From: Njordibacter sp028825405
GTDB lineage: Bacteria > Pseudomonadota > Gammaproteobacteria > Pseudomonadales > Balneatricaceae
Length of the DNA: 64,000 bases
Assembly: GCF_047730065.1 (NCBI RefSeq)
Contig: NZ_CP159829.1
Coordinates: 1,550,001 to 1,614,000 of the forward strand
Direction of reading: 5' to 3'
Part shown: positions 51,698-61,542 of the stretch, piece by piece
Position numbering within the stretch: the first letter of the stretch is position 1
Layout: each line of letters starts with the position of its first letter
Made by a program: the position numbers and the translations under genes
The notes under the pieces: model-generated
Told to the model about the DNA's origin: nothing
Databases searched by the model: none
What the model saw: the letters and a program-made list of their open reading frames with translations, nothing else

Positions 51698-52863
51698 GCT
51701 TGACCTCCAGCTGCAGCAACCACTTGTTGAGCTGCACCGCTCAGACTGGTAGCAGCAATAATATCAAGGCCACTTTCAGCCAGCTTTTGACTACCCAATT
51801 CGGCGTTATTACCTTCCAAACGCACGACTACTGGCACACTTACGCCTACCTCTTTAACGGCGCCAATAATTCCTTCTGCAATCAAGTCACAACGCACAAT
51901 ACCGCCAAAGATATTGACTAACACAGCCTTTACACTGTCGTCAGACAAAATAATTTTAAAGGCTTCGGTGACACGTTCTTTGGTTGCACCACCCCCAACA
52001 TCAAGGAAGTTAGCGGGGAAACCCCCATGCAAGGCCACAATATCCATGGTGCCCATAGCCAAACCAGCACCATTAACCAAACAACCAATGGTGCCATCTA
52101 AGGCCACATAGTTTAAATCCCACGAAGCAGCATGGGCTTCACGCTCATCATCTTGACTTGGGTCGTGCATGGCTTGAATATCTTTGTGACGATAGACCGC
52201 ATTACTATCAATAACAACCTTGGCATCTAGGCAATGTAAATCACCTTGCTCAGTCACTACTAGAGGATTGATTTCCAACAACGCTAAGTCTTTGTCTTGG
52301 AACAATTGAGCCAAACCAATAAAAATCTTAGTGAACTGACTGACCTGCTTGCCCTTAAGGCCTAACTTAAATGCCAACTCACGTCCTTGGTATGGCTGAG
52401 CTCCAGTTAGGGGGTTAATTTCTGCCTTTAAAATCTTCTCTGGCGTTTCTTCGGCTACTTGTTCAATTTCTACACCACCCTCAGTAGATGCCATAAACAC
52501 AATGCGCTGAGTACTTCGATCCACCACAGCACCCAAGTAAAGCTCTTGGGCAATATCGGTACAGGGTTCAATATAAACCCTCGAAACAGGCTGACCATCC
52601 GCATCCGTCTGATAGGTTACCATGCGTTGACCTAACCACTTATTGGCAAAATCAGCAGCTTCTTGCTTAGAAGAAATCAATTGCACACCGCCTGCCTTAC
52701 CGCGACCGCCTGCGTGAACTTGAGCCTTAATTACCCAACGATCCCCTGGAATTTGATCCAGTGCCGCCATAGCTTCCGCTGCCGTATCTACGGCAATGCC
52801 AGTAGAGACGGGCAAACCGTATTGGGCAAACAGTTGTTTGCCTTGATATTCATGAAGATTCAT
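51694..52863 (-). CDS. sucC: Succinyl-CoA synthetase beta subunit
   Basis: The beta subunit binds nucleotide and succinate. The 389-residue protein begins MNLHEYQGKQLFAQYGLPVSTG, has the ATP-grasp segments VIKAQVHAGGRGKAGGVQ, LALLEINPLVVTEQGDL, and GTIGCLVNGAGLAMGTMDI and FLDVGGGATKERV, with NIFGGIVRCDLIAEGI near the end. It lies 41 bp after lpdA and overlaps sucD by 4 bp, as is usual for the pair. Confidence 0.97.
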   Translation of the reverse strand: MNLHEYQGKQLFAQYGLPVSTGIAVDTAAEAMAALDQIPGDRWVIKAQVHAGGRGKAGGVQLISSKQEAADFANKWLGQRMVTYQTDADGQPVSRVYIEPCTDIAQELYLGAVVDRSTQRIVFMASTEGGVEIEQVAEETPEKILKAEINPLTGAQPYQGRELAFKLGLKGKQVSQFTKIFIGLAQLFQDKDLALLEINPLVVTEQGDLHCLDAKVVIDSNAVYRHKDIQAMHDPSQDDEREAHAASWDLNYVALDGTIGCLVNGAGLAMGTMDIVALHGGFPANFLDVGGGATKERVTEAFKIILSDDSVKAVLVNIFGGIVRCDLIAEGIIGAVKEVGVSVPVVVRLEGNNAELGSQKLAESGLDIIAATSLSGAAQQVVAAAGGQA

Positions 52864-52904
52864 TGTGATGCCTGTTTACTTAAATTTAAAATTAACCTGA
52901 ATAC

Positions 52905-54347
52905 TTATTTTCTTTTTTTCCTGTTAGCCATATGGATGGCATGGCCATCTACAGCTAACGCTGCCTCATGAATGGCCTCACCCATTGAGGGGTGAGCAAA
53001 CACTGTAAGCGCTAGATCTTCAGCACTTGATCCAAACTCCATCGCAATAACCGCCTGAGCAATTAATTCAGACGCGTTACCACCGATAATGTGGCAACCT
53101 AATATGCGATCTGTTTCAGCATCAGCAATCAACTTTACGAAGCCCTGCGTGTCATTGGCTGCCATTGCTCGGCCTGAAGCTGTAAATGGGAATTTCCCCA
53201 CTTTAATGGCCACCCCTTCTGCCTTTAATTCTTGCTCTGTTTTACCCACCCATGCTAATTCTGGATGAGTATAGATAACCCATGGAATACAGTCATAATT
53301 CATCAAGGTTTTATGACCCGCAATAATGTCTGCAACCATCATGCCCTCTTCCGAAGCCTTATGAGCTAGCATGGGGCCTCGAACGATATCACCAATGGCA
53401 TAAACCCCAGGTGCATCAGTTTTACAACGCGTACTCACGTGCACAAATCCACGCCCATCTACAGCGACTCCTGAGTCAGCTGACAACAGGCCCTCAGTGT
53501 ACGGTTTACGACCAACAGCAACAATCAACTTATCGAAAGTTAGGGTCTCAGAGTCGCCATCGGCCTTTTTAACGGCGACTTTAACTTCGTTATTAGCAAC
53601 TTCAGTAGAGGTTACCAGGGCACCAAGGCGAATATTCATGCCTTGTTTCTTTAAACACTTAGCTGCTTCTTTTGATAAATCCTTATCAATGGTGCTCAAA
53701 AAGTTATCCATTGCCTCTAGGACAACAACCTCACTCCCTAAGCGTTGCCATATGGTACCCATTTCCAAACCAATTACGCCAGCACCGATGATACCCAAGC
53801 GTTTAGGCACTTGCTTGATACTTAATGCGCCCACGTTATCAATAATAATATCTTCAATTAAGGGCGCTGAGGGGATAGTTACAGGTACAGATCCTGCGGC
53901 CAAAATAACGTTACCCGCTTTTAAATGGCTTTCGCTGCCATTAGCAGCGGTCACTTTAACCCCACGATCTTTTTGTAATTGACCCGTACCATGAATTAAG
54001 GTCACACCATTGGCTTTAAATAAACCCGCCACGCCCATAGTGAGATTGTCTACAATGGTATTTTTACGAGCTAGCATAGCGGCAACGTCTATTGAGACTT
54101 CACCCGTGTTGATGCCATGAGATTCAAATTCATGTTTAGCGTCGTGGAATTTATGTGTTGAATCTAATAACGCTTTTGAAGGAATACAACCAACATTTAA
54201 GCAAGTTCCACCTAAAACGGGAGCACCTTTGTCATTGGTCCATTTTTCCACGCAGGCGGTCTTTAAACCTAACTGCGCCGCTCGAATTGCGGCTACATAA
54301 CCACCAGGGCCACCACCAATAACCACCAAGTCAAATTCTTGGGACAT
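52905..54347 (-). CDS. lpdA: Dihydrolipoamide dehydrogenase (E3)
   Basis: E3 of the 2-oxoglutarate dehydrogenase complex reoxidises dihydrolipoamide with NAD. The 480-residue protein has the FAD motif VVIGGGPGGYVAAIRAAQLG and the redox-active pair C49/C54 in GGTCLNVGCIPSK. An NAD motif (GAGVIGLEMGTIWQRLG), APGVYAIGDIVRGPMLAHKA and a C-terminal AHPSMGEAIHEA with the active-site His follow. It sits between sucB and sucC in the operon, the lpdG arrangement of Pseudomonas. Confidence 0.97.
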   Translation of the reverse strand: MSQEFDLVVIGGGPGGYVAAIRAAQLGLKTACVEKWTNDKGAPVLGGTCLNVGCIPSKALLDSTHKFHDAKHEFESHGINTGEVSIDVAAMLARKNTIVDNLTMGVAGLFKANGVTLIHGTGQLQKDRGVKVTAANGSESHLKAGNVILAAGSVPVTIPSAPLIEDIIIDNVGALSIKQVPKRLGIIGAGVIGLEMGTIWQRLGSEVVVLEAMDNFLSTIDKDLSKEAAKCLKKQGMNIRLGALVTSTEVANNEVKVAVKKADGDSETLTFDKLIVAVGRKPYTEGLLSADSGVAVDGRGFVHVSTRCKTDAPGVYAIGDIVRGPMLAHKASEEGMMVADIIAGHKTLMNYDCIPWVIYTHPELAWVGKTEQELKAEGVAIKVGKFPFTASGRAMAANDTQGFVKLIADAETDRILGCHIIGGNASELIAQAVIAMEFGSSAEDLALTVFAHPSMGEAIHEAALAVDGHAIHMANRKKRK

Positions 54348-54410
54348 AATATTTCCTCAGATTTTGTGCCCACGCTGGATCACAACGTAAACTTAAATAA
54401 ACACACGGGC

Positions 54411-55655
54411 TTAGATCTCAAGCAATATCCGCGCTGGGTCTTGCAGTAATTCCTTAACGGTAACTAAGAACTGAACTGCTTCTTTACCATCAATCATTCG
54501 ATGATCGTATGATAAAGCTAAATACATCATTGGTCGGATGACCACTTCACCATTTTCTGCCACTGGACGATCTTGAATTTTATGCATACCCAAGATTGCA
54601 GTTTGAGGGGCATTTAAAATTGGAGTCGATAACAAAGAACCAAAAATACCACCATTAGTGATGGTAAAAGTGCCACCCTGCATTTCTTCCAAAGTTAACT
54701 TACCAGCTTTAGCTTGGTTGGCTAAATCTACAATACCTTTCTCAATATCAGCCAAAGTCATTGCTTCTACATCACGCAATACTGGCACCACTAAACCACG
54801 ATCAGTGGACACCGCCACACTCACATCCTGATAAGCGTGATAGACCATGTCATTGCCATCTAAGGATGCATTCACCGCTGGATAGCGTTTCAAGGCTTCT
54901 GCTGCAGCCTTCACAAAAAATGACATAAAGCCCAATCGAGTGCCGTTGTGAGCTTTTTCAAACTGCGCCTTATATTGTTTACGCAATGCCATAATAGGTG
55001 ACATATCCACTTCGTTATACGTGGTTAACATGGCGGCTTCGTTTTGTGCAGACACTAAGCGTTTAGCAATGGTGGCGCGTAAACGCGTCATAGGCACACG
55101 ACGGGACGTACGATGCTGCGGACCAGAAGAAGGCGACACCATTTGGTTTGTACTTTCTTTGGGCATTTCTTTAGCCATAGGTGCTGGTGCTGGCGTTACT
55201 GGCGCTACTGGGGTCACCACAGCCACTGGGGTTGGATGCTTCAAGTAGTTAAGGACATCTTCTTTGAGTAAACGACCGCCTTTGCCCGTGCCAGTGACCT
55301 GCGTGGCGTGCAGGTTATTTTCGTGCAGTAACTTACGCACAGCGGGGCCACTCGAATCTGGCTGATCAGTCGCAGTGGCCGCACTTGGCCCTTCCTCTGC
55401 CTGAGCAGGGGCTGCCGCACCCGCAGTAAAATGAGCAATGACTTCATTACTCAGCACTGTACCGCCTTCGGCTACAATAATGTCTGACAGGCTTCCATCA
55501 GCAGGGGCAACCACTTCCATCACGACCTTATCCGTTTCAATATCAACGATTAAATCATCGCGCTTACATGCCTCTCCTGGCTGTTTGTGCCAAGTGGCAA
55601 TGGTACCGTCTGCCACAGACTCAGGAAAAGATGGGGCTTTAATTTCAATAGACAT
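54411..55655 (-). CDS. sucB: Dihydrolipoamide succinyltransferase (E2)
   Basis: E2 core of the 2-oxoglutarate dehydrogenase complex. The 414-residue protein has an N-terminal lipoyl domain (Lys43 in ETDKVVMEV), a peripheral-subunit-binding domain (about 105-142: AVRKLLHENNL and GGRLLKEDVLNYL) and an acyltransferase core with YDHRMIDGKEAVQFL carrying the catalytic His. A Pro/Ala-rich linker joins them, here with VAVVTPVAPVTPAPAP. It follows sucA after 50 bp and precedes lpdA by 63 bp. Confidence 0.97.
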   Translation of the reverse strand: MSIEIKAPSFPESVADGTIATWHKQPGEACKRDDLIVDIETDKVVMEVVAPADGSLSDIIVAEGGTVLSNEVIAHFTAGAAAPAQAEEGPSAATATDQPDSSGPAVRKLLHENNLHATQVTGTGKGGRLLKEDVLNYLKHPTPVAVVTPVAPVTPAPAPMAKEMPKESTNQMVSPSSGPQHRTSRRVPMTRLRATIAKRLVSAQNEAAMLTTYNEVDMSPIMALRKQYKAQFEKAHNGTRLGFMSFFVKAAAEALKRYPAVNASLDGNDMVYHAYQDVSVAVSTDRGLVVPVLRDVEAMTLADIEKGIVDLANQAKAGKLTLEEMQGGTFTITNGGIFGSLLSTPILNAPQTAILGMHKIQDRPVAENGEVVIRPMMYLALSYDHRMIDGKEAVQFLVTVKELLQDPARILLEI

Positions 55656-55705
55656 GGTTTATCTCTTCACTTTAATAATGGTTAGGGTCTGCTCAACAGA
55701 CCCGT

Positions 55706-58543
55706 TCATGATTCTAATCCCAAGGCTTGGGCTACTAAATGCTGTTGCTCTTCTAAATGTACCGACATATAACCGCATGCCGGGGCTGCAGAGGCAGGAC
55801 GTGAAGAAACAATCAGATTTAAATCAGTGCGACCTAACTGAATGACTTTTCGCATGTGGTGCTGACTACAATACCAAGCACCTTGGTTTTGTGGTTCTTC
55901 TTGACACCACACTACGAGTTCTAGATGCGGGTACTGGGCTAATACATCCGCTAGGTTCTGTTCAGGGAAAGGGTATAGTTGCTCAATACGAATAATAGCC
56001 ACATGATCTAATTTTCCTAAACGACGTTGTTCAAGTAAATCGTAGTAGACCTTGCCACTGGTCAACACTACCCGCTTAACTGCACTTTTATCAAGGTCAT
56101 CGACCTCATCAATGACATTCTGAAACTCGCCATTAGCGAGCTCATCAAGACTAGAAATAGCCATTTTATGGCGCAATAAACTCTTAGGTGACATCACGAC
56201 CAGAGGCTTACGCATTGGACGCACTACCTGCCTGCGAATCAAATGGAATATTTGAGCCGGCGTGGTAGGCACACAAACTTGAATATTGTGTTCTGCGCAT
56301 AACTGTAAAAAACGTTCTAAACGGGCAGACGAATGCTCTGGGCCTTGACCTTCGTACCCATGGGGAAGCAGCATCGTTAAACCACACATACGACCCCACT
56401 TGTGCTCACCACTGGTGATGAATTGGTCAATCACGACTTGGGCCCCGTTAGCAAAGTCTCCAAATTGCGCTTCCCATATGACTAAGCCTTCTGGCGCCGT
56501 TGAAGCATAGCCATACTCAAACGCCAATACAGCCTCCTCTGATAATAGAGAATCAAAGATCGTGAAATCGGGTTGTTCATCTGACAAGTTCCGCAGAGGA
56601 ACATAAGCACCACTGCCTTTTTGATCATGCAAAACAGCATGCCGATGGGAGAAAGTACCACGACCCACATCTTGCCCAGTTAGGCGAATGGGATACCCTT
56701 CCTCTAACAATGAGGCATAGGCCATAACTTCAGCAAAGCCCCAATTGATTTCTGCAGCGCCTACTGCCATTTTTAAGCGGTCATCAAGAATTTTTTTCAC
56801 CTGACGCTGAACCACAAAACCTTGCGGAACTTGGTCTAAACGCTGACCTAGATCTTTAAGTAAGTCTGCAGATACCCGTGTATCTCCTAGCGCCGTCCAT
56901 TCATGGTTAAGGTAAGGTTTCCAGTCCACAAACGAACTTGAGTCAGGTGTTGAAACCAATGCTTTGGCAACGTGTTTGCCATTATCAAGCGCATTGCGGT
57001 ATTCATTTTGATACGCTGCAATATCTTCAGCTGAAATCACACCTTCAGTAACGAGCTGCTGTCCATATAGTGTGGCTACAGTTTTTTTCGCTTTAATGGC
57101 GTTATACATCAAAGGCTGCGTGCCTGACGGTTCATCAGCTTCGTTGTGACCACGACGGCGATAACACACAAGGTCAATGACGACGTCTCGTTTGAACTCG
57201 TTACGATAATCTAAGGCTAGTTCTGACACGAAGGCGACTGCGTCAGGGTCATCTCCGTTAACATGAAAAATGGGCGCATCAATAAATTTAGCAACGTCTG
57301 TACAGTAAGGCGTAGTGCGGGCATCTTCTTTTTTGCTGGTCGTAAAGCCAACCTGATTATTAATGACAATATGTACCGTTCCACCCGTTTTAAAGGCCCG
57401 AGTTTGGGACATTTGTAAGGTTTCCATAACCACACCTTGGCCTGCAAAGGCGGCGTCTCCATGCAAACAAATGGGCAATACCGTGTCCCCTTGTGTATCT
57501 TTGCGGCGATCTTGGCGGGCTCTTACAGATCCCTCTACGACTGGATTAGCAATTTCGAGGTGTGATGGGTTAAATGCTAAGGCCATGTGAACTTCGCCAC
57601 CGGGGGTATTAACATTAGTCGAAAAACCTTGATGGTACTTCACATCACCAGAGGTATTCAAAGGTCGTTTACCTTCAAATTCTTCAAATAGGTCGACTGG
57701 ATTTTTACCAAAGATATTGATTAATACATTGAGTCGACCTCGATGAGCCATACCAATAACAATTTCTTTAGCTTTGCTGCTACCTGAGCGCTGAATAATA
57801 TTGTCTAACATAGGAATGAGGCTTTCACCCCCTTCAAGACCAAAGCGTTTAGCACCAGAAAAACGAGCACCTAGGTATTTTTCTAAGCCTTCTGCAGCAA
57901 TCAAGCGTTCAAATATATGTTTGCGCTTTTCTGCCGTATGGGTTGGATGACTGCGCACTGACTCTACTCGCTGGCGAATCCAGAGCTTTTCATCGGTATT
58001 AACAATATGGCTATATTCGCAGCCGACGGTTGAGCAGTAGGTTTGCTCAAGCCCATCAATAATTTCTGACAAAGGCATTTCTTCTTTGCCTAAGTAGGAT
58101 GCACCAACTTGGAAAACTGTGTCTAAATCAGCTGCTGATAGTTCGTGAAAATGTAAATCAAGAGTAGGAACTATCTCTTTGGGCTTGAGATTTAGCGGGT
58201 CTAGGCTCGCAATTTGGTGGCCGTGTAATCGGTATGCATTGATGAGTCTTACGACTCTCACCTGTTTGCGCTCATGATCGCTGCTAAGGCTCGCCGTTTG
58301 GACAGGATGTGATTTGCTTTGGTTTTTACCTAAAAGAACAAAGTGCTCTTTTACTATCGAATGAGGTACGTCCCCACTGATCGAGTCTGGCACCCGAGGT
58401 AGTTGATCGAATTCTTGCCGCCACTGCTCAGGAACAGCATTGGGGTCACGTAAATAGGTTTCGTACATTTCTTCAATGTACGCAAAGTTGCCGCCAGAGA
58501 AATGAGACTCACGCCTCTGTTGCTCCATCACGCTGTCTTGCAT
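55706..58543 (-). CDS. sucA: 2-Oxoglutarate dehydrogenase E1
   Basis: The thiamine-diphosphate-dependent decarboxylase E1 of the 2-oxoglutarate dehydrogenase complex. At 945 residues it is the usual length. Segments are FSGGNFAYIEEMYETYLRDPNAVP at the start, EGGESLIPMLDNII, MAHRGRLNVLIN, HLHGDAAFAGQG-like ICLHGDAAFAGQG (ThDP-binding motif with NNQVGFTT), YRRRGHNEADEPSGTQPLMY and WEAQFGDFANGAQVVIDQF near the end. The ATG at 58543 is used. It is preceded by a 156-bp gap that holds a strong hairpin after sdhB. Confidence 0.97.
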   Translation of the reverse strand: MQDSVMEQQRRESHFSGGNFAYIEEMYETYLRDPNAVPEQWRQEFDQLPRVPDSISGDVPHSIVKEHFVLLGKNQSKSHPVQTASLSSDHERKQVRVVRLINAYRLHGHQIASLDPLNLKPKEIVPTLDLHFHELSAADLDTVFQVGASYLGKEEMPLSEIIDGLEQTYCSTVGCEYSHIVNTDEKLWIRQRVESVRSHPTHTAEKRKHIFERLIAAEGLEKYLGARFSGAKRFGLEGGESLIPMLDNIIQRSGSSKAKEIVIGMAHRGRLNVLINIFGKNPVDLFEEFEGKRPLNTSGDVKYHQGFSTNVNTPGGEVHMALAFNPSHLEIANPVVEGSVRARQDRRKDTQGDTVLPICLHGDAAFAGQGVVMETLQMSQTRAFKTGGTVHIVINNQVGFTTSKKEDARTTPYCTDVAKFIDAPIFHVNGDDPDAVAFVSELALDYRNEFKRDVVIDLVCYRRRGHNEADEPSGTQPLMYNAIKAKKTVATLYGQQLVTEGVISAEDIAAYQNEYRNALDNGKHVAKALVSTPDSSSFVDWKPYLNHEWTALGDTRVSADLLKDLGQRLDQVPQGFVVQRQVKKILDDRLKMAVGAAEINWGFAEVMAYASLLEEGYPIRLTGQDVGRGTFSHRHAVLHDQKGSGAYVPLRNLSDEQPDFTIFDSLLSEEAVLAFEYGYASTAPEGLVIWEAQFGDFANGAQVVIDQFITSGEHKWGRMCGLTMLLPHGYEGQGPEHSSARLERFLQLCAEHNIQVCVPTTPAQIFHLIRRQVVRPMRKPLVVMSPKSLLRHKMAISSLDELANGEFQNVIDEVDDLDKSAVKRVVLTSGKVYYDLLEQRRLGKLDHVAIIRIEQLYPFPEQNLADVLAQYPHLELVVWCQEEPQNQGAWYCSQHHMRKVIQLGRTDLNLIVSSRPASAAPACGYMSVHLEEQQHLVAQALGLES

Positions 58544-58655
58544 TCAGTATCACCAATTTTTGATTGTGGTTAAACCTTAACCAAACACGACCATTATAAC
58601 CTTTAATGCGGCACATGGTTAAGTCTCAATACCAAACTTTAACAAACAAATAACC

Positions 58656-58682
58656 CTCAGAGCGCTTTATAAGCGCACTGAG
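58656..58682 (-). promoter_or_regulatory. Strong hairpin between sdhB and sucA
   Basis: CTCAG and CTGAG flank GCGCTT and AAGCGC around a three-base loop, giving an 11-bp stem with one mismatch, 17 bp after the sdhB stop. A clean U-tract does not follow on the minus strand, so it may be a processing or partial attenuation hairpin that sets different sdh and suc levels rather than a full terminator. Confidence 0.5.
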
Positions 58683-58699
58683 CTTATTTGTGGTTTTGT

Positions 58700-59404
58700 T
58701 TAGGTGGCTCTGGTCATGAGCATATTACGAATATGTCCAATGGCCTTGGTTGGGTTTAACCCTTTTGGACACACCGTGACACAGTTCATAATGCCATGAC
58801 AACGGAATACGCTGAACGGATCATCTAGACCTGCTAAGCGCTCTTCCGTTGCTGTATCACGGCTATCCGCCAAGAAACGATAAGCCTGAAGTAAGCCGGC
58901 TGGCCCAATAAACTTATCTGGATTCCACCAAAATGAAGGACAGGCGGTAGAGCAACAAGCACAAAGAATGCATTCGTACAAACCATCCAGCTTGGCACGA
59001 TCTTCAGGCGTTTGCAGACGCTCAATACCTGGGGCTGGGGTATTATTAAGCAAAAATGGCTTCACCTTTTCGTACTGCTTGTAAAACTGATCCATGTCAA
59101 TAACTAAGTCGCGGATCACAGGCAAAGCCGGTAATGGGCGTAACACTAATTTATTGTTTTTGACGCAGGATGACAAGGGCGTAATACACGCTAGGCCATT
59201 GGTGCCATTGATATTCATACCATCAGAGCCACACACGCCCTCACGACACGATCGACGATACGTAAGACCACGATCTTGAATTTTCAACAAATTCAAAACA
59301 TCTAAGACCATTAAGTCTTTACCTTCAGTATCAACTTCAAAGTCTTGCATGTATGGCTTCGTATCAAGCTCTGGATGATAGCGATAAATACTCACTGTTA
59401 ACAT
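58700..59404 (-). CDS. sdhB: Succinate dehydrogenase iron-sulfur subunit
   Basis: The three-cluster subunit passes electrons from FAD to quinone. The 234-residue protein has the 2Fe-2S cysteines in RSCREGVCGSDGMNINGTNGLAC, the 4Fe-4S group in CILCACCSTACPSFWWN and the 3Fe-4S group in CHGIMNCVTVCPKGLNP. It lies 11 bp after sdhA. A strong hairpin lies between it and sucA. Confidence 0.97.
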   Translation of the reverse strand: MLTVSIYRYHPELDTKPYMQDFEVDTEGKDLMVLDVLNLLKIQDRGLTYRRSCREGVCGSDGMNINGTNGLACITPLSSCVKNNKLVLRPLPALPVIRDLVIDMDQFYKQYEKVKPFLLNNTPAPGIERLQTPEDRAKLDGLYECILCACCSTACPSFWWNPDKFIGPAGLLQAYRFLADSRDTATEERLAGLDDPFSVFRCHGIMNCVTVCPKGLNPTKAIGHIRNMLMTRAT

Positions 59405-59415
59405 ATCACTACTCC

Positions 59416-61191
59416 CTAATAAGTACGAATTTTAGGTGGAAAAGCATCCACAGTTTTAGGTGTAAAATTCACATCTCGCTTACCAAGACGTTCCTCTAAA
59501 GGATAATACACTGAGTGTTTCAACCAATTTTCGTCATCCCGCTCAGTGAAGTCATTACGTGCATGAGCGCCTCGACTTTCTTTACGTTGCTCTGCTGAAA
59601 TAGCGGTAGCAAATGCAACTTCAAATAAGTTTTGCAACTCCAAGGCTTCGATGCGGTCTGTATTAAAAGCACCCGTTTTATCTTGCAGATGAAGGTTGGA
59701 CACTTTGGTCCTAATTTCACGCAGTAACTCCAAGCCCTTTAGCATACTTTCACCTTCGCGAAACACCCCAAAGTATAACTGCATCGTTGTTTGCAGGTCT
59801 GCTCGAACTTCAGCAATACTGGCACCTGATTCAGAATTATTTAAGCTATTTAAACGTACCATAGCAGCATCTAAATTAGCTTGACTGGCGGGCTCTGCAG
59901 CGTAGCCTTCGCGCATTGATTTCTCAATTTGTATGCCCGCTGCTCGACCAAATACCACCAAATCCAATAGGGAATTACCACCTAAGCGATTGGCACCGTG
60001 TACAGAGACACACGCAACCTCTCCACAAGCATATAAACCCTCGACAATGCGGGTTTCTGAGGCAGACTCTGGATACAACACCTGCCCACCAATGTTAGTA
60101 GGTATGCCACCCATCATGTAGTGACAAGTGGGTACAACAGGCACAGGTTCAAACACTGGGTCAACATGAGCAAAGGTTTTGGATAACTCACACACCCCAG
60201 GCAAACGGCTTTCTAGTACTTCTTCACCTAAATGATCAAGTTTAAGTAACACATGGTCACCATTGACGCCACAACCACGGCCTTCCAATATTTCCATCAC
60301 CATGGACCGGGCCACGACGTCACGACCCGCTAAATCTTTTGCATTGGGCGCATAGCGCTCCATGAAGCGCTCACCATCTTTGTTAATTAGGTAACCACCT
60401 TCTCCGCGACAACCCTCTGTGACCAAAGTGCCTGCTCCAGCGATGCCCGTTGGATGGAACTGCCACATTTCCATATCTTGCAGGGGCAAACCCATGCGCA
60501 ATGCCATGCCTACTCCATCACCCGTATTAATCAGTGCATTGGTCGTAGACTGGTAGATGCGCCCTGCACCACCAGTCGCTAAGACCGTTGCTTTGGCTTC
60601 AATGTAAACAGTTTCTCCAGATTCAATACATATCGCAACCACACCCACGATTGCACCATCGTCATTTTGAACCATATCCACAGCGAACCATTCATTTAAA
60701 AAGGTAGTCCCCCCTTTTAAATTACCTTGGTACAAAGCGTGCAATAACGCGTGTCCTGTTCGGTCCGCGGCAGCGCAAGTTCGAGCAGCCTGACCACCCT
60801 CACCAAAATTCTTCGATTGGCCTCCAAAGGGGCGCTGATAGATGCGTCCTTCTTCTGTACGGGAAAAAGGTAGACCCATATGGTCCAACTCAAATACCGC
60901 TTGAGGCCCCACACTGCACATGTATTCAATCGCATCTTGGTCGCCAATATAATCGGAGCCTTTGATGGTGTCATACATATGCCAGCGCCAATCATCATTC
61001 GGATCATTACTGGCAATGGCGCAGGTAATACCACCCTGAGCTGACACTGTGTGCGACCGAGTGGGAAATACTTTAGTAATACAGGCAGTCTTTAAACCCG
61101 ATTCAGTGAGCTGCAACGCAGCCCGCATACCGGCACCGCCACCACCAATTACGATGGCTTCATAGGACATTTTACGTAAGTTGTTTGTCAT
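59416..61191 (-). CDS. sdhA: Succinate dehydrogenase flavoprotein subunit
   Basis: The FAD-binding catalytic subunit, 591 residues. IVIGGGGAGMRAALQL is the dinucleotide motif and FPTRSHTVSAQGG holds His47, the covalent FAD ligand. MWQFHPTGIAGAGTLVTEGCRGEGG and MGGIPTNIGGQV are the active-site segments, with GANRLGGNSLLDLVVFGR near residue 400. The ATG at 61191 is 3 bp after the sdhD stop; MSYEA seven codons later is a possible start. It is followed by sdhB after 11 bp. Confidence 0.97.
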   Translation of the reverse strand: MTNNLRKMSYEAIVIGGGGAGMRAALQLTESGLKTACITKVFPTRSHTVSAQGGITCAIASNDPNDDWRWHMYDTIKGSDYIGDQDAIEYMCSVGPQAVFELDHMGLPFSRTEEGRIYQRPFGGQSKNFGEGGQAARTCAAADRTGHALLHALYQGNLKGGTTFLNEWFAVDMVQNDDGAIVGVVAICIESGETVYIEAKATVLATGGAGRIYQSTTNALINTGDGVGMALRMGLPLQDMEMWQFHPTGIAGAGTLVTEGCRGEGGYLINKDGERFMERYAPNAKDLAGRDVVARSMVMEILEGRGCGVNGDHVLLKLDHLGEEVLESRLPGVCELSKTFAHVDPVFEPVPVVPTCHYMMGGIPTNIGGQVLYPESASETRIVEGLYACGEVACVSVHGANRLGGNSLLDLVVFGRAAGIQIEKSMREGYAAEPASQANLDAAMVRLNSLNNSESGASIAEVRADLQTTMQLYFGVFREGESMLKGLELLREIRTKVSNLHLQDKTGAFNTDRIEALELQNLFEVAFATAISAEQRKESRGAHARNDFTERDDENWLKHSVYYPLEERLGKRDVNFTPKTVDAFPPKIRTY

Positions 61192-61194
61192 GAC

Positions 61195-61542
61195 TTATAG
61201 GCCCCAAAGTAGCTGAACACCCCAAATGGTGTAAATAAACATTAATAAACCCACTAGCATTTGAAATGCGAAGCGCACAGCAAAATGTTTTAAGTAATCA
61301 GTAGAAATCGACCATAACCCAATCCAGCAGTGTGCTCCCAACGACAAAAGCGCCATTAAACTAAAGATGCGCATGCTAGTGCCATTAAACAAGGTTTGCC
61401 ACTGGGCAAAGTCTACCTGTGGATTGAGCAGCAAGTAGGCCACCGTGAAAATAGAGTAGGCCGCTAAAATAACCGCACTTACACGCTGTACGAGCCAATC
61501 AGCAAGACCACTTCGACCATAACTTGTAATCGTGGTTACCAT
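61195..61542 (-). CDS. sdhD: Succinate dehydrogenase membrane anchor subunit
   Basis: One of two membrane anchors that bind heme b and ubiquinone. The 115-residue protein begins MVTTITSYGRSGLADWLVQRVSAVILAAY, the SdhD signature, and has three helices. AHCWIGLWSISTDYLK contains the heme His/quinone Tyr region. The ATG at 61542 overlaps the end of sdhC by 7 bp and is preferred over a TTG two codons upstream. It is followed by sdhA after 3 bp. Confidence 0.95.
   Translation of the reverse strand: MVTTITSYGRSGLADWLVQRVSAVILAAYSIFTVAYLLLNPQVDFAQWQTLFNGTSMRIFSLMALLSLGAHCWIGLWSISTDYLKHFAVRFAFQMLVGLLMFIYTIWGVQLLWGL

Noticed and set aside
53497..53982. 161-codon open frame opposite lpdA
   Set aside because: Entirely antisense to a well-conserved catalytic protein; composition is that of a complementary frame.
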